In this document: one piece after another, positions 17,667-26,948 of the stretch
How positions within the stretch are numbered: position 1 is the first letter of the stretch
How the letters are laid out: every line of letters begins with the position of its first letter
NCBI RefSeq assembly: GCF_019668465.1
Contig: NZ_AP024828.1
Span: forward strand, 5,146,001 to 5,210,000
DNA: 64,000 nucleotides
Source: Mycobacterium senriense
Lineage (GTDB): Bacteria; Actinomycetota; Actinomycetes; Mycobacteriales; Mycobacteriaceae
Direction of reading: 5' to 3'
Notes under the pieces: generated by a model
The model's input: only the letters and a program-made list of their open reading frames with translations
Told to the model about the DNA's origin: nothing
The model's database searches: none
Translations under genes and position numbers: made by a program

Positions 17667-18905
17667 GTGAAATTCGCCCTGGCCAGCTATGGAACTCGCG
17701 GCGATGTCGAGCCCTGCACGGCTGTGGGTTGCGAACTGCAGCGCCGCGGGCACGAGGTCCGCATGGCCGTTCCGCCCAATTTGGTCCCCCTCGTCGAGTC
17801 GGCCGGCCTTCCGGCGGCAGGCTACGGACCCGATCAGCAGGACGGCTTCTGGGACACCGACTTCCTCGGCAAGTTCTGGAATGTCCCCGAGGTGAGGAAG
17901 CGGTGGCGGGAAGCCCAAGACCTCCTTACCCAGTCCTGGGCTGAGATGAGCGCGACCCTGACATCGCTCTCCGACGGCGCCGACCTGGTATTCACCGGCC
18001 CCGGCTTTCCAGGGGTCGCCGCGAACGTGGCCGAATGCCTCGACGTGCCGTTGGCCACGATGCACTACTTCCCTATGCGGCCTAACGGGCAACTCGCGCC
18101 TAATCTGCCGGCGCCGGCGGTGCGCACCGTGATGACGGCGCTGGACTGGATGCAGTGGCGGGTGACGAAGAAGGCCGAGGACGCCCAGCGCCGTGAACTC
18201 GGCCTGCAGAAAGCGAAAGGCCCTGCACCACAACGGATATCCGCACGCGGCGCCCTGGAGATCCAGGCCTACGACCAGGTGTGCTTTCCCGGACTGGCCG
18301 CCGAATGGACCAAATGGAACCACCGACGCCCCTTTGTCGGCACGCTGACTATGGAGTTGACGACGGATTCCGACGTCGACGTCGCTTCGTGGATCGCAGC
18401 GGGGACGCCCCCGATCTGCTTCGGCTTCGGCAGCACATCAATTGAATCTCCGGCCAATACAATCACCATGATTGCTAAGGCCTGCGCGCAGTTGGGCGAG
18501 CGGGCGCTGTTGTGCTCCGGCAAAACAGATTTCACTGGTGCACCACAGTTCGATCACGTCAAGGTCGTCGGCCCGGTGAACTACGCAGCGGTCTTCCCCG
18601 CCTGCCGCGCTGTGGTCCACCACAGCGGCGCGGGCACCACGGCGGCAGGACTGCGCGCAGGGGTCCCGACCTTAAGCCTTTGGAGTTTGAGCGATCAAAA
18701 GATTTGGGCCGGCCAGGTCCAACGACTGAAAGTTGGCCTGGCACGGCACTTTTCGAGTACCACGCAAGATTCGTTGGTCGATGACCTGAGACAGATCCTG
18801 GCCCCGGACTACGCCATCCGCGCCCGTGCGATCGCGGCTCGGATGACCAAACCCGCCGAGAGTATCGCGATCACTGCCAACCTCTTGGAGAAATTTGCCG
18901 CGTGA
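17667..18905 (+). CDS. GT1-family glycosyltransferase (GPL 6-deoxyhexosyltransferase type)
   Basis: A 412-residue GT-B enzyme of the mycobacterial Rv1524/Rv1526c/GtfA/GtfB/RtfA type. The N-terminus KFALASYGTRGDVEP is the family signature, and the C-terminal donor-binding motif is HHSGAGTT near residue 317, where the three other copies in the window have HHGGSGTT. The GTG at 17667 has GAAAGGA eight bases upstream and is preferred over the longer open frame. MAC enzymes of this family transfer 6-deoxytalose to allo-threonine, rhamnose to alaninol, or rhamnose to the deoxytalose. It borders the sugar-variable region on the opposite side from drrABC, the place where gtfB sits in described MAC clusters, but I do not assign the symbol. 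Confidence 0.82.
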   Translation: MKFALASYGTRGDVEPCTAVGCELQRRGHEVRMAVPPNLVPLVESAGLPAAGYGPDQQDGFWDTDFLGKFWNVPEVRKRWREAQDLLTQSWAEMSATLTSLSDGADLVFTGPGFPGVAANVAECLDVPLATMHYFPMRPNGQLAPNLPAPAVRTVMTALDWMQWRVTKKAEDAQRRELGLQKAKGPAPQRISARGALEIQAYDQVCFPGLAAEWTKWNHRRPFVGTLTMELTTDSDVDVASWIAAGTPPICFGFGSTSIESPANTITMIAKACAQLGERALLCSGKTDFTGAPQFDHVKVVGPVNYAAVFPACRAVVHHSGAGTTAAGLRAGVPTLSLWSLSDQKIWAGQVQRLKVGLARHFSSTTQDSLVDDLRQILAPDYAIRARAIAARMTKPAESIAITANLLEKFAA

Positions 18906-19236
18906 ATGACCGTGATTGCCACGGACATCGTCAGTGCCAACAACGGGTAAGTTCACCAGGTTTCTCGGCGCTACAGGGCGCTCAGCACCATTTGCTGCGC
19001 GCCCGCCAAACCCGCGAACCGCGCGTCGGGCCGCTTTCCTCGACAGGACACCGCGGGTTCCGCGCTGGTTATAATTGACCGAAGTGTCAGTAACCGTACT
19101 TTGTCGCGCCCACGGGGTCGCTCGGTACGCAACCGCTCTGGGGGAACGGCATCTCTTCGCAACTACTTTGTGCGCTGGTCGATGACAGAGTACTTCTCGA
19201 CCACGTCGCAGCCGCCGCGCAGAAGAGAGGCTCGTA
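18906..19236. other. 331-base intergenic region
   Basis: No gene is recognised in either direction. The right end carries AGAGAGG at about 19223-19229, an acceptable RBS for the GTG at 19237. A promoter for the three-gene operon that follows is likely here because those genes overlap one another but not the upstream gene. Confidence 0.35.
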
Positions 19237-20304
19237 GTGACCGCCACAAGGAAAGCAGCGGACGCACCAAAGGTCAGCGTGGTGTCGACCACCTACAACC
19301 AGCAGGCCTACGTCCGCGACACATTGGACGGCTTCCTCGCCCAGCAGATCGACTTTCCAATGGAGGTCATCGTCGCCGACGATGCCTCGACCGACGCCAC
19401 GCCCCGAATAATCCAGGAGTACGCCGGCCGCCACCCGCACCTGTTCCGGCCCATCCTGCGGTCCAAGAACGTCGGCCTCAACGCGAACCTGACCGGCGCC
19501 CTGTCCGCCGCGCGTGGTGAGTACATCGCGCTGTGCGAGGGCGACGACTACTGGGTCGACCCGCTGAAACTGAGCAGACAAGTGGCATTACTGGACGCGG
19601 ATCCGGGCACGGCGGTGTGTTTCCACCCGGTGCAGGTGGTCTGGACCAACGAATACGCGGAGGACGAGAAACTCGTACACACCTTGTACCGGAAGTTCGA
19701 AGAAGTCTTCCTTCCGAAGTTTCCGCCGCCTTTTCGGGCCGGCGACCTCAGCTTCGAGACGTTGATCTCGCGAAACTTCATCCAGACCAACTCGGTGATG
19801 TACCGCCGCCTCCCCCGCTACGACGACATCCCGACCGACATCATGCCCCTGGATTGGTACCTGCACGTCCGTCATGCCGCCGAGGGCGACATCGCGATGC
19901 TGCCCGAGACGATGGCCGTCTACCGCCGACACCCGCGCGGCATGTGGTACAGGTCGATCACCGATCCCGCAACCTTCTGGCGGACGCAGGGTCCCGCGCA
20001 TGCGGCGACGTTGGACGCCATGCTCGATGTCGTCTCCGGTGACCCCCTTCGCGAGTCGATCGTCGCCAAAAACGCCAACTGGGTGCTCAGCGCGATCGCC
20101 AAACAGGTCCCAGATCCTGAGGGCCAGGCACTTTTGGTGCAAACCACCGCCGCGTACCCGCGCATCGCGACGCTGGCATTGCGGAACCGCTGGACCAAAA
20201 CGCTCGGCGGGCGTGTGAAGAGGTTGCGGCGCAAGCTCACCCGCAACGCCACCGAACCGGAGGACGGTGTTGGACACCGAGTCGACCAGCGACTGAGCGC
20301 GTGA
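19237..20304 (+). CDS. GT2-family glycosyltransferase
   Basis: A 355-residue GT-A enzyme. VSVVSTTYNQQAYVRDTL opens the nucleotide-binding domain, VIVADDASTDATP follows, and CEGDDYW near 105 is the acidic metal motif; PLDWYLHVRHA is the downstream acceptor/catalytic segment often seen as DWDL. It differs from the tandem GT2 pair at 5958-7919. It starts an operon with a polysaccharide pyruvyltransferase and a methyltransferase, each overlapping by four bases (GTGA). It probably adds the hexose that the pyruvyltransferase then modifies. Confidence 0.82.
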   Translation: MTATRKAADAPKVSVVSTTYNQQAYVRDTLDGFLAQQIDFPMEVIVADDASTDATPRIIQEYAGRHPHLFRPILRSKNVGLNANLTGALSAARGEYIALCEGDDYWVDPLKLSRQVALLDADPGTAVCFHPVQVVWTNEYAEDEKLVHTLYRKFEEVFLPKFPPPFRAGDLSFETLISRNFIQTNSVMYRRLPRYDDIPTDIMPLDWYLHVRHAAEGDIAMLPETMAVYRRHPRGMWYRSITDPATFWRTQGPAHAATLDAMLDVVSGDPLRESIVAKNANWVLSAIAKQVPDPEGQALLVQTTAAYPRIATLALRNRWTKTLGGRVKRLRRKLTRNATEPEDGVGHRVDQRLSA

Positions 20305-21356
20305 CAACGAATGTCGTCGGCGACCCCACCGTCGCTTACCTGGGCTGGCACGGGCTGGGCAACCTTGGCGACGATGCGATCTACGACGCGGTTCGGGGCC
20401 AGTTGCGTGGCGCAACGTTTCTGGATCTGCCGCGCCTCCCACACCAATTGATCTATGCAACCGCCACGGCGGCAATGGGTTTGAACCGGCCGCTGCGGCG
20501 CAGCAGGCAGGTCGTGGGTGGCGGCACACTCGTCGGAAGGAGCCAGTGGCGGCTTCTGGTCAACCGAGGGTTGGCGCTCACCAAAGACAACGGTAGCTAT
20601 GCGATTGGCGTCGGCGTGGAAGATCCGGTATTCGGCGGACGCAATAGCGGCTCGGGCAAAGGCGAGCTGAAACGCTGGGCGCCCATACTTTCCAGGTTTC
20701 GAACCGTATCCGTGCGGGGGCCGCGCAGCGCCGAACTTCTGGCCGACATCGGGTTGGACGTCGAGGTATCCGGCGATCCCGCGCTGCTGCTCCCCCGGCC
20801 CGACGTCGCTCCCGAAGACGGGCTGATCGGAGTGAATCTCGGCTTCGGCGACGACCTTTGGGGACACGACCCCGAGCAGCTGGCGGACGAGATAGCCGGC
20901 GCCGTCAAGCAACTGTCATCACATGGCTACCGCTTCGTCGGGATACTCATGAATCCAGAAGACCGACGCTGGACCGAAGTGGCGCTGAGGAACATCCCGG
21001 AAGCAGAGATGGTGCTTCCGGCCGGCCCCGATGCGGCCGCGCGGGAACTGGCCCGCTGTTCCGCCGCCATCGTCACCCGCCTGCACGCGAGCGTCCTGGC
21101 TTCTCTGTCCGATACACCCGTCGTTTCGCTTGAGTATCAACCGAAATGCCGAGACTTCGCGCTCGCGATCGATGATGACCGCTCACTGATTCGCACCGAC
21201 GAGGTGAGCAGCGCCGCCGTTGTCGACCGGGTGCTCGACGCGATCGCGAACTCATCGAACATCCGGAGCGCAAAGCGCATCGCCGTCGCACGCCTGAAAC
21301 AGCGCCTCGAGAGCGAATATGCGGATCTGGCGCGGCAGTTGGGTCTCGTCTCGTGA
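20301..21356 (+). CDS. Polysaccharide pyruvyltransferase family protein
   Basis: A 351-residue protein of the CsaB/WcaK pyruvyltransferase family. The opening LGWHGLGNLGDDAIYDAV is the family's signature, and the C-terminal half has a GT-B-like fold with VTRLHASVLASLSDTPVVSL, the conserved R-x-H segment. Members transfer pyruvate from phosphoenolpyruvate to make a 4,6-ketal (carboxyethylidene) on a hexose. Pyruvylated glucose occurs in the haptens of some MAC serovars (8 and 21), so a similar decoration is plausible here. The gene overlaps both neighbours by four bases. Whether it acts on the same chain as the amino-sugar enzymes is not known. Confidence 0.83.
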   Translation: MTTNVVGDPTVAYLGWHGLGNLGDDAIYDAVRGQLRGATFLDLPRLPHQLIYATATAAMGLNRPLRRSRQVVGGGTLVGRSQWRLLVNRGLALTKDNGSYAIGVGVEDPVFGGRNSGSGKGELKRWAPILSRFRTVSVRGPRSAELLADIGLDVEVSGDPALLLPRPDVAPEDGLIGVNLGFGDDLWGHDPEQLADEIAGAVKQLSSHGYRFVGILMNPEDRRWTEVALRNIPEAEMVLPAGPDAAARELARCSAAIVTRLHASVLASLSDTPVVSLEYQPKCRDFALAIDDDRSLIRTDEVSSAAVVDRVLDAIANSSNIRSAKRIAVARLKQRLESEYADLARQLGLVS

Positions 21357-22030
21357 TAACGCTGCGAAAAGGGTTGGAGCTGAAGTGGGTCAAACGCGGC
21401 GGGCGCGTCACCGGCCTTCCCCGGCGGTTGCCGCCCGCGGCGCGCAAAACCGAGATCGAAACTTCAGCACGGGCAACTGAGAAGCTCGGCGCCCTGCCCC
21501 TGTCCGAAGCCTACGGACAGCCCGGCGCGACCCGGAAACCCAAGCAGGTCCGCGCGGCGTCATGGCAGGGCGACCTGTACGCCTACCTGGTGGGCTGGCG
21601 CGACCCCAGGATCGTCGTGGAATTCGGATCGGCGTTCGGGGTGTCCGGGATGTACCTGTCCTCGGCGCTTCGGCGGGGCTGGATGTATTCGTTCGAGATC
21701 AACCCGTCCTGGGCCGACATCGCCGAGCAAAACATCAAATCCGTCACCGATCGCTACACCCTCACGCGGGGCGCCTTCGAAGAGCACGTCGGCGACATCC
21801 CCGACCCGATCGATCTGGCCTTGGTGGATGGGATCCACACCCGAGATTTCGTGACCCGGCAATGGCAGATCTTGAAGCCCCGCATGGCCCCGGGTGGCTG
21901 GGTGCTGTTCGATGACATCGACTTCAACCGCGGGATGGGCGAAGCCTGGCGCGACATCTGCGCCGATCCCGAAGTGGTGGGGGCGGTGGAGGTGTCCAGA
22001 CGGCTGGGCCTCATCGAATTGGCGTCCTAG
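21353..22030 (+). CDS. SAM-dependent methyltransferase (class I, Methyltransf_24-like)
   Basis: A 225-residue class I methyltransferase. VVEFGSAFGVSGMYLSSAL is the SAM motif I region, YSFEINPSW provides the acidic residue binding the ribose, and DLALVDGIHTRDFV followed by GGWVLFDDIDF are the typical later motifs. The first 70 residues are basic and poorly conserved. It is the third gene of the pyruvyltransferase operon (GTGA overlap), so it likely O-methylates the hexose handled by its neighbours. A 3-O-methyl group beside a 4,6-pyruvate ketal would match the known serovar 8 hapten, but that is inference. Confidence 0.77.
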   Translation: MITLRKGLELKWVKRGGRVTGLPRRLPPAARKTEIETSARATEKLGALPLSEAYGQPGATRKPKQVRAASWQGDLYAYLVGWRDPRIVVEFGSAFGVSGMYLSSALRRGWMYSFEINPSWADIAEQNIKSVTDRYTLTRGAFEEHVGDIPDPIDLALVDGIHTRDFVTRQWQILKPRMAPGGWVLFDDIDFNRGMGEAWRDICADPEVVGAVEVSRRLGLIELAS

Positions 22031-22156
22031 CCCTGGCCCGTCCACCGGCCAGCCGACCGCGCACAATGGCGATCCGATGACGGCCGGTCCATACAACCGG
22101 CAATAATGGCCCGGACGTTGCCGACAGGCGGGACGACTCGGAAGGCAGGATGTGTC

Positions 22157-23413
22157 GTGAAATTTGCCCTGGCGAGTTACGGGACTCGCGGCGACATCGA
22201 ACCGTCCGCGGCCGTTGGCCTCGAACTGGTGCGCCGGGGGCACGAAGTCCAGATGGCCGTCCCGCCCGAACTTGTCGGATTCGTCGAGTCGGTGGGGCTG
22301 GCCGCGGTTCCCTATGGTCCGAAGGTGCAGGAGTTCTTGGACGAGGAATTCCTGCGCAACATGTGGACGGACTTCTTTCGCAATCCGATCCGGCAGATCC
22401 CCAAAGTCTGGGATCCCCTGATCAAGTACTGGGGTGACGTGGGCACCACGCTGACGTCGCTGGCGGACGGCGCCGACCTGCTCTCCAGCGGCCTGAATTT
22501 CGAGCAGGCCGCGGCCAACGTCGCCGAGCATTACGACATCCCGCTGGCCTCGCTGCATCACTTCCCCATGCGGGCCAATGGCCGGCTCGTGCCGAGCGTG
22601 CCGGCGCCGCTGATGCGCTCGACGATGACGGTGATCGAATGGGTGTTCTGGCGCTCGACGAAGGAAGTCGACAATGCGCAGCGCGGCGAACTCGGCCTGC
22701 CGAAGGCAACGCATCGCTCACAGCGGCGAATCGCCGAGCGCCGATCCCTGGAAATCCAGGCGTATGACGAGATCTTCTTTCCAGGGCTGGCAGCCGAATG
22801 GGCGCGGTGGGGCGACCGTCGCCCCTTTGTCGGGGCGCTGACGCTGCAGCTGCGGACGGACGCCGACGACGACGTCGCGGCCTGGATTGCCTCGGGAACA
22901 CCGCCGATCTGCTTCGGGTCCGGCAGCATCGCGCTCGAATCCGCTGCCGAGACGGTCAACATGGTTGGCGCGGCATGCGCGCGGTTGGGCGAGCGGGCTC
23001 TGATTTGCTTCGGCGGCACCGACTTCAGCGACGTGCCGCGCTTCGACCACGTCAAGACGGTCGGTGTGGTGAATTACGCGACCATCTTTCCCGCCTGCCG
23101 CGCCATCGTTCATCACGGCGGCTCGGGCACCACGGCCGCGAGTCTGCGCGCCGGAATCCCCACCTTGGCGCTGTGGAGCTCCGCCGATCAACCATATTGG
23201 GCCGGTGCGATCAAACGCCTGAAGTTGGGTACGGCGCGGCGCTTTTCGGCCACATCTCAAGAAACGCTGTTCGCGGACCTGCGCCAGATACTCACGCCGG
23301 AATACGCCACCCGGACCCGAGAATTCGCCGCCCGCATGACCACACCCGCTGCGAGCATCGAGCGCACCGCCGACCTGCTGGAAGCCACCGCCCGCCGGAA
23401 AGGGCTTGAGTAA
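22157..23413 (+). CDS. GT1-family glycosyltransferase (GPL 6-deoxyhexosyltransferase type)
   Basis: A 418-residue GT-B enzyme with the KFALASYGTRGDIEP opening and the HHGGSGTT donor motif near residue 318. The GTG at 22157 is in phase and lies after the purine-rich GGAAGGCAGGA; the open frame runs back to 22106, but those residues have no counterpart in the paralogues. Closely related to the GT1 genes at 17667, 25257 and 26949. The MAC enzymes GtfA, GtfB and RtfA belong here, so it likely transfers rhamnose or 6-deoxytalose within the GPL core or hapten. Donor identity is not determinable from these motifs. Confidence 0.82.
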   Translation: MKFALASYGTRGDIEPSAAVGLELVRRGHEVQMAVPPELVGFVESVGLAAVPYGPKVQEFLDEEFLRNMWTDFFRNPIRQIPKVWDPLIKYWGDVGTTLTSLADGADLLSSGLNFEQAAANVAEHYDIPLASLHHFPMRANGRLVPSVPAPLMRSTMTVIEWVFWRSTKEVDNAQRGELGLPKATHRSQRRIAERRSLEIQAYDEIFFPGLAAEWARWGDRRPFVGALTLQLRTDADDDVAAWIASGTPPICFGSGSIALESAAETVNMVGAACARLGERALICFGGTDFSDVPRFDHVKTVGVVNYATIFPACRAIVHHGGSGTTAASLRAGIPTLALWSSADQPYWAGAIKRLKLGTARRFSATSQETLFADLRQILTPEYATRTREFAARMTTPAASIERTADLLEATARRKGLE

Positions 23414-23438
23414 GGCGGATTACGTTTACCAGCGGGGC

Positions 23439-24275
23439 TCAGCGCGCCGGCTTGATGAGCAGACCCTGGCCGGTGGGCAATGTGCAGATTTTCACGCCCA
23501 GCTCGCCGGCGACCTCATCCATGGCGATGCGCTGCTCGTCGCGTCCCCGATTCGCGTAGTCGTCCAGCAGCACAAAGGCGCCGGGTGTGAGGCGCGGCCA
23601 AAAGAAACGCAGCGCAGCGACTTCGGGGGGCGCGCAGTTCATGTCGATGTGCAGGTAGGCCACCGACGTCGCCTCCACCTGCTCGAGAGTTTCCGGGACG
23701 GAGCCCACGATGATGCGCTGGTTTTTCCATTGCGCGAAATTGGCGCGGACGCTGTCAACCCCGTTGGCGTACATTCCGTTGCGGAGGTGCCCCTCGCTGG
23801 TCTGCAGCGCCCCGGCCTGGCGTTCGTTGTCGGTGACGAACCGCGGGTCGAGCCCGGCGAACGTGTCCAGCAGATAGAACGTTTTGCCCAGGCGATCCCA
23901 GTCCAGGTATTCCATGATGGCGCTGCTTAAAAAGCCGTAACTGACGCCACACTCGACGAAATCGCCCTCGAGCTGGCTGGCGCTCGCCGCAGCCCACAGC
24001 CCCACGTGCACACGCCATTGCCACTGGTACCAGTCCTCGTTGCCGAGAGATTTGGCACCGCGCTGGTAGGCGCGCTGGAAGTCGGGATCATCGAGGAACC
24101 CGTGGAAATTGTTGAACGTGATCAACGCGTCGTTGGCGTAGACGTCGGGCAGCAGCGTACGTGCGAGCCAGTACTCGGTGCGCACCCACCACATCCTGAG
24201 GCGGGTGCCGGTTGTCAGCCCTGTTGCCACGGCGGCAACCATAACATCGGCGCGCACGGCACCCCGGGGAAACAT
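23439..24275 (-). CDS. TylF/MycF-like sugar O-methyltransferase
   Basis: A 278-residue Mg-dependent O-methyltransferase of the TylF/MycF (macrocin O-methyltransferase) family. DFVECGVSYGFLSSAIMEYL is the SAM motif, TFYLLDTFAGL the acidic strand, and LHIDMN plus VLLDDY supply the aspartates that bind metal. I chose the ATG at 24275; the open frame reaches 24401 but would overlap the upstream gene and adds non-conserved residues. It differs from the other two TylF genes in the window. In MAC, mtf genes of this family methylate rhamnose or fucose in GPL; the position methylated here is unknown. Confidence 0.8.
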   Translation of the reverse strand: MFPRGAVRADVMVAAVATGLTTGTRLRMWWVRTEYWLARTLLPDVYANDALITFNNFHGFLDDPDFQRAYQRGAKSLGNEDWYQWQWRVHVGLWAAASASQLEGDFVECGVSYGFLSSAIMEYLDWDRLGKTFYLLDTFAGLDPRFVTDNERQAGALQTSEGHLRNGMYANGVDSVRANFAQWKNQRIIVGSVPETLEQVEATSVAYLHIDMNCAPPEVAALRFFWPRLTPGAFVLLDDYANRGRDEQRIAMDEVAGELGVKICTLPTGQGLLIKPAR

Positions 24276-24354
24276 GATGGGTGCGCCGTGATCGTGTTTC
24301 GACCATCCCTCGCCACGGGGCAAATCAATTCGTACACTTAGTGTTTCAGCTATC

Positions 24355-25158
24355 TCACTTGCGCCAGAGCACGCCGGTGCCGTCGATCTCCACGATCTCA
24401 CCGGTCACGTTGTGCTGCGTGCGGTAGTCGGTCACGGCTTGCGCGCACGCCTTGATCGCGTGGTAGTCGTCAACGACGCAAAAGCCCCCGGGCGACAGCC
24501 GCGGGTAGAGCGCATCGAGCGCCTGAATTGTCGACTCATAAAGGTCACCATCGAGCCGCAACACCGAAATGCGATCGATCGGGGCTTCCTGCAGGCTGTC
24601 CTTGAACCAGCCCGGAACAAAACGCACCTGGTCATCGAGCAACCCGTAGCGCTCGAAATTCGCCTTGACCTGGTCTTGCGGCACGCCCAGGATGCGTGCG
24701 TGCCGATGCAACCGAATCCCTTTATCCGCCTTGTAGTTGACGGTGTCCGGGGGCGGCACTCCGGCGAACGAATCGCACAGCCACACCGTCCGCTTTTCGT
24801 CCCCGTGGGCCGCCAGCACGGCGCGCATCAGGATGGAGGCGCCACCGCGCCACACACCGCACTCGACCAGGTCGCCGGGCACGTCCTCTTCCAGCACCGT
24901 CTCGACGCAGTGCTGCAAGCTGGTCAGCCGCTTCATGCCGATCATCGTCAGGGCATCCGCCGGCCAGTCCAGCCCGAGATCACGCGCCTGCTTGTTGAAC
25001 GGACGCTTCCGCACCAGCATCAAGTTGCGGGTACTGAACAGGGGACGACCCAGGCGGTACAACCCCACCGGAACCAGCTCGTCGCTGCCATACCTGGTGA
25101 GGTCGCGCCGGAGCAGGTCGAGGTATGCAAACCGCGTGTCGTGATCGGTCACGGCCAA
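24355..25158 (-). CDS. TylF-like sugar O-methyltransferase (paralogue A)
   Basis: A 267-residue TylF-family methyltransferase. DLVECGVWRGGASILMRAVL is motif I, VWLCDSFAGVPPPD motif II, and LRLDGDLYESTIQALD with CVVDDYHA the metal-binding aspartates. Translation probably starts at TTG (25158), because GGGGC lies about six bases upstream and the paralogue at 28355 keeps the same TTG and RBS spacing; a GTG two codons later is an alternative. It is nearly collinear with that paralogue, and the pair flanks two GT1 genes. Likely role: O-methylation of a 6-deoxyhexose in GPL. Confidence 0.83.
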   Translation of the reverse strand: MAVTDHDTRFAYLDLLRRDLTRYGSDELVPVGLYRLGRPLFSTRNLMLVRKRPFNKQARDLGLDWPADALTMIGMKRLTSLQHCVETVLEEDVPGDLVECGVWRGGASILMRAVLAAHGDEKRTVWLCDSFAGVPPPDTVNYKADKGIRLHRHARILGVPQDQVKANFERYGLLDDQVRFVPGWFKDSLQEAPIDRISVLRLDGDLYESTIQALDALYPRLSPGGFCVVDDYHAIKACAQAVTDYRTQHNVTGEIVEIDGTGVLWRK

Positions 25159-25256
25159 AACTGCCCCTTACTCCGCGATGCCAGTAGTACCGGTTGAGAG
25201 CCTAGACGCCCGTCGGCGCCGTCAATTGCGTTTCGCAGTGTATCCGTCTCCGGCGC

Positions 25257-26543
25257 TCAGCGATTTCGCCCGGCTCGAGCGTCCGGGACAGAGCGCCCCG
25301 AGCGAGCGAATTCCTCCAGCAAATCGACAGCGCGCCCCGCGCTTTCGGAGGGCTTGCTCATGCGGGCCGAGAGGTCACGCGCGCGGGTGAGGTACTCCGG
25401 GGCGAGGATTTTTCGCAGGTCCGCAACGAGAGTTTCGGGGGTGGCGCTCGAGAACCGCCGGGACGTGCCGACCTTCAACCGCGTGACGCGAGACCCCCAC
25501 ATAGGCTGATCACCCGCCGTCCAGAGGATCAGCGCGGGAATGCCGGCACGCATGCCCGCCGCCGTGGTGCCCGATCCGCCGTGGTGCACGACGGCACGGC
25601 AGGCCGGGAAGATCTTCGTGTAGTTGACCACGCCCACGACCTTGACGTGGTCCAACTGGGGAACGTCGCTGAAGTCGCTCCAACCTGAGCAGATCAACGC
25701 CCGCTCCCCCAGCTGCGCGCAGGCGGCGCCGATCATCCGGACCGTATCGGCGGGAGTCTCGGCGACCGGCATGCTGCCGAAGCCGAAACAGATCGGCGGC
25801 GTTCCCTGGGCGATCCATGACAAGGTCTCGTCGTCGGAGTCCGTCGTCAGTTCCATGGTGAGCGAACCGACGAACGGCCGCTGAGTGCCCCATTTCGCCC
25901 ATTCGTCGGCAAGCCCGGGAAAGCACACGTCGTCGTAGGCCTGAATCTCCAGCGAACCGCGTTCGGCGATGCGTCGCGGTGAGGCAACCGTGGCGGTCGG
26001 CAGGCCGAGCTCGCGGCGCTGCCGATCCTCGGCCTTCTTGTTCATCCGCCAGCACATCCAGTCGTAGATCGACATACCGGTGCGGACCAGGGGCGCGGGC
26101 ACCTTCGGAAGCAGTACGCCGTTGGGTCGCATCGGAATGTAGTGCAGCGTGGCCATCGGAATGCCGTAGTAGTCAGCGACATTGATGGCCAAATCCTGGT
26201 AAAGCTGGCCGGTGAACAGCAAATCAGCGCCCGCACCCACCGACATCAGCGCCGAGCTCATTTCCTGCCAGTTCCGCAGCACCGGTTCCCAGGCTTCGCG
26301 GATCAGGCTGACGGGACCCTTGACGAAGTTCTTCCAGAAATCCCGAATGAACTCGTCGCTCCAAAAGTCGTGCATATCGGGCCCATAGCCGATCGCCGGA
26401 AGTCCGGCCGCTTCGGCCAGACCGACGAGATTGGGCGGGACGGCCATCCGAACCGAATGCCCCCGGCGCATCAGCTCGCGCCCGATGGTGAGGCAAGGTT
26501 CTATATCCCCACGCGTTCCATAGCTTGCCACAGCAAATTTCAT
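25257..26543 (-). CDS. GT1-family glycosyltransferase (GPL 6-deoxyhexosyltransferase type)
   Basis: A 428-residue GT-B enzyme with KFAVASYGTRGDIEPC at the N-terminus and HHGGSGTT in the donor-binding domain. The ATG at 26543 begins the conserved segment; seven extra residues upstream in the open frame are not conserved. It lies between a TylF methyltransferase and another GT1 paralogue on the same strand. Substrate specificity among GtfA, GtfB and RtfA types cannot be assigned. Confidence 0.82.
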   Translation of the reverse strand: MKFAVASYGTRGDIEPCLTIGRELMRRGHSVRMAVPPNLVGLAEAAGLPAIGYGPDMHDFWSDEFIRDFWKNFVKGPVSLIREAWEPVLRNWQEMSSALMSVGAGADLLFTGQLYQDLAINVADYYGIPMATLHYIPMRPNGVLLPKVPAPLVRTGMSIYDWMCWRMNKKAEDRQRRELGLPTATVASPRRIAERGSLEIQAYDDVCFPGLADEWAKWGTQRPFVGSLTMELTTDSDDETLSWIAQGTPPICFGFGSMPVAETPADTVRMIGAACAQLGERALICSGWSDFSDVPQLDHVKVVGVVNYTKIFPACRAVVHHGGSGTTAAGMRAGIPALILWTAGDQPMWGSRVTRLKVGTSRRFSSATPETLVADLRKILAPEYLTRARDLSARMSKPSESAGRAVDLLEEFARSGRSVPDARAGRNR

Positions 26544-26948
26544 CGCGCCTATTACCTTAATCAATCCCCGACGGCATGGGCAACTTTGACTGTGGCGTTT
26601 CCGCTCGGTAACCTGCGGTCCGCCAGTGGCCCTGCGATGTGGTCAGAGACATTGGATGTAGTTGTTTCGCAACGGATTTGGCGCCCCGAGGCCGAATTAG
26701 ATTGCGAGAGCGCACCGGTACAGTCGAGTGCTGCAAAGCCAACCTCATCGGCCTTTCCCCCCGACCGTAGAAGTATGACGACTCTGGGGCGGTATGGCTG
26801 TACCCCAGGCGTCGTCGCCTGATTCTACGTAAGTGTGCCAGACGATCGACATCGTGTCTCGAGAAAGTAGCAACTCGGTCCGGATAGCTCCGCGTGCCCT
26901 GATCGATAGCTGAATCAGCTATTCGCCCTGCACAATAGGGATGACGAG
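26544..26948. other. 405-base gap between two same-strand GT1 genes
   Basis: No gene is recognised. It holds the 5' region of the GT1 gene ending at 25257, so a separate promoter is likely. The perfect palindrome GAGCTAGCTC (about 26946-26955) spans the stop of the upstream GT1 and could help end its transcript, but no T-run follows. Confidence 0.3.
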
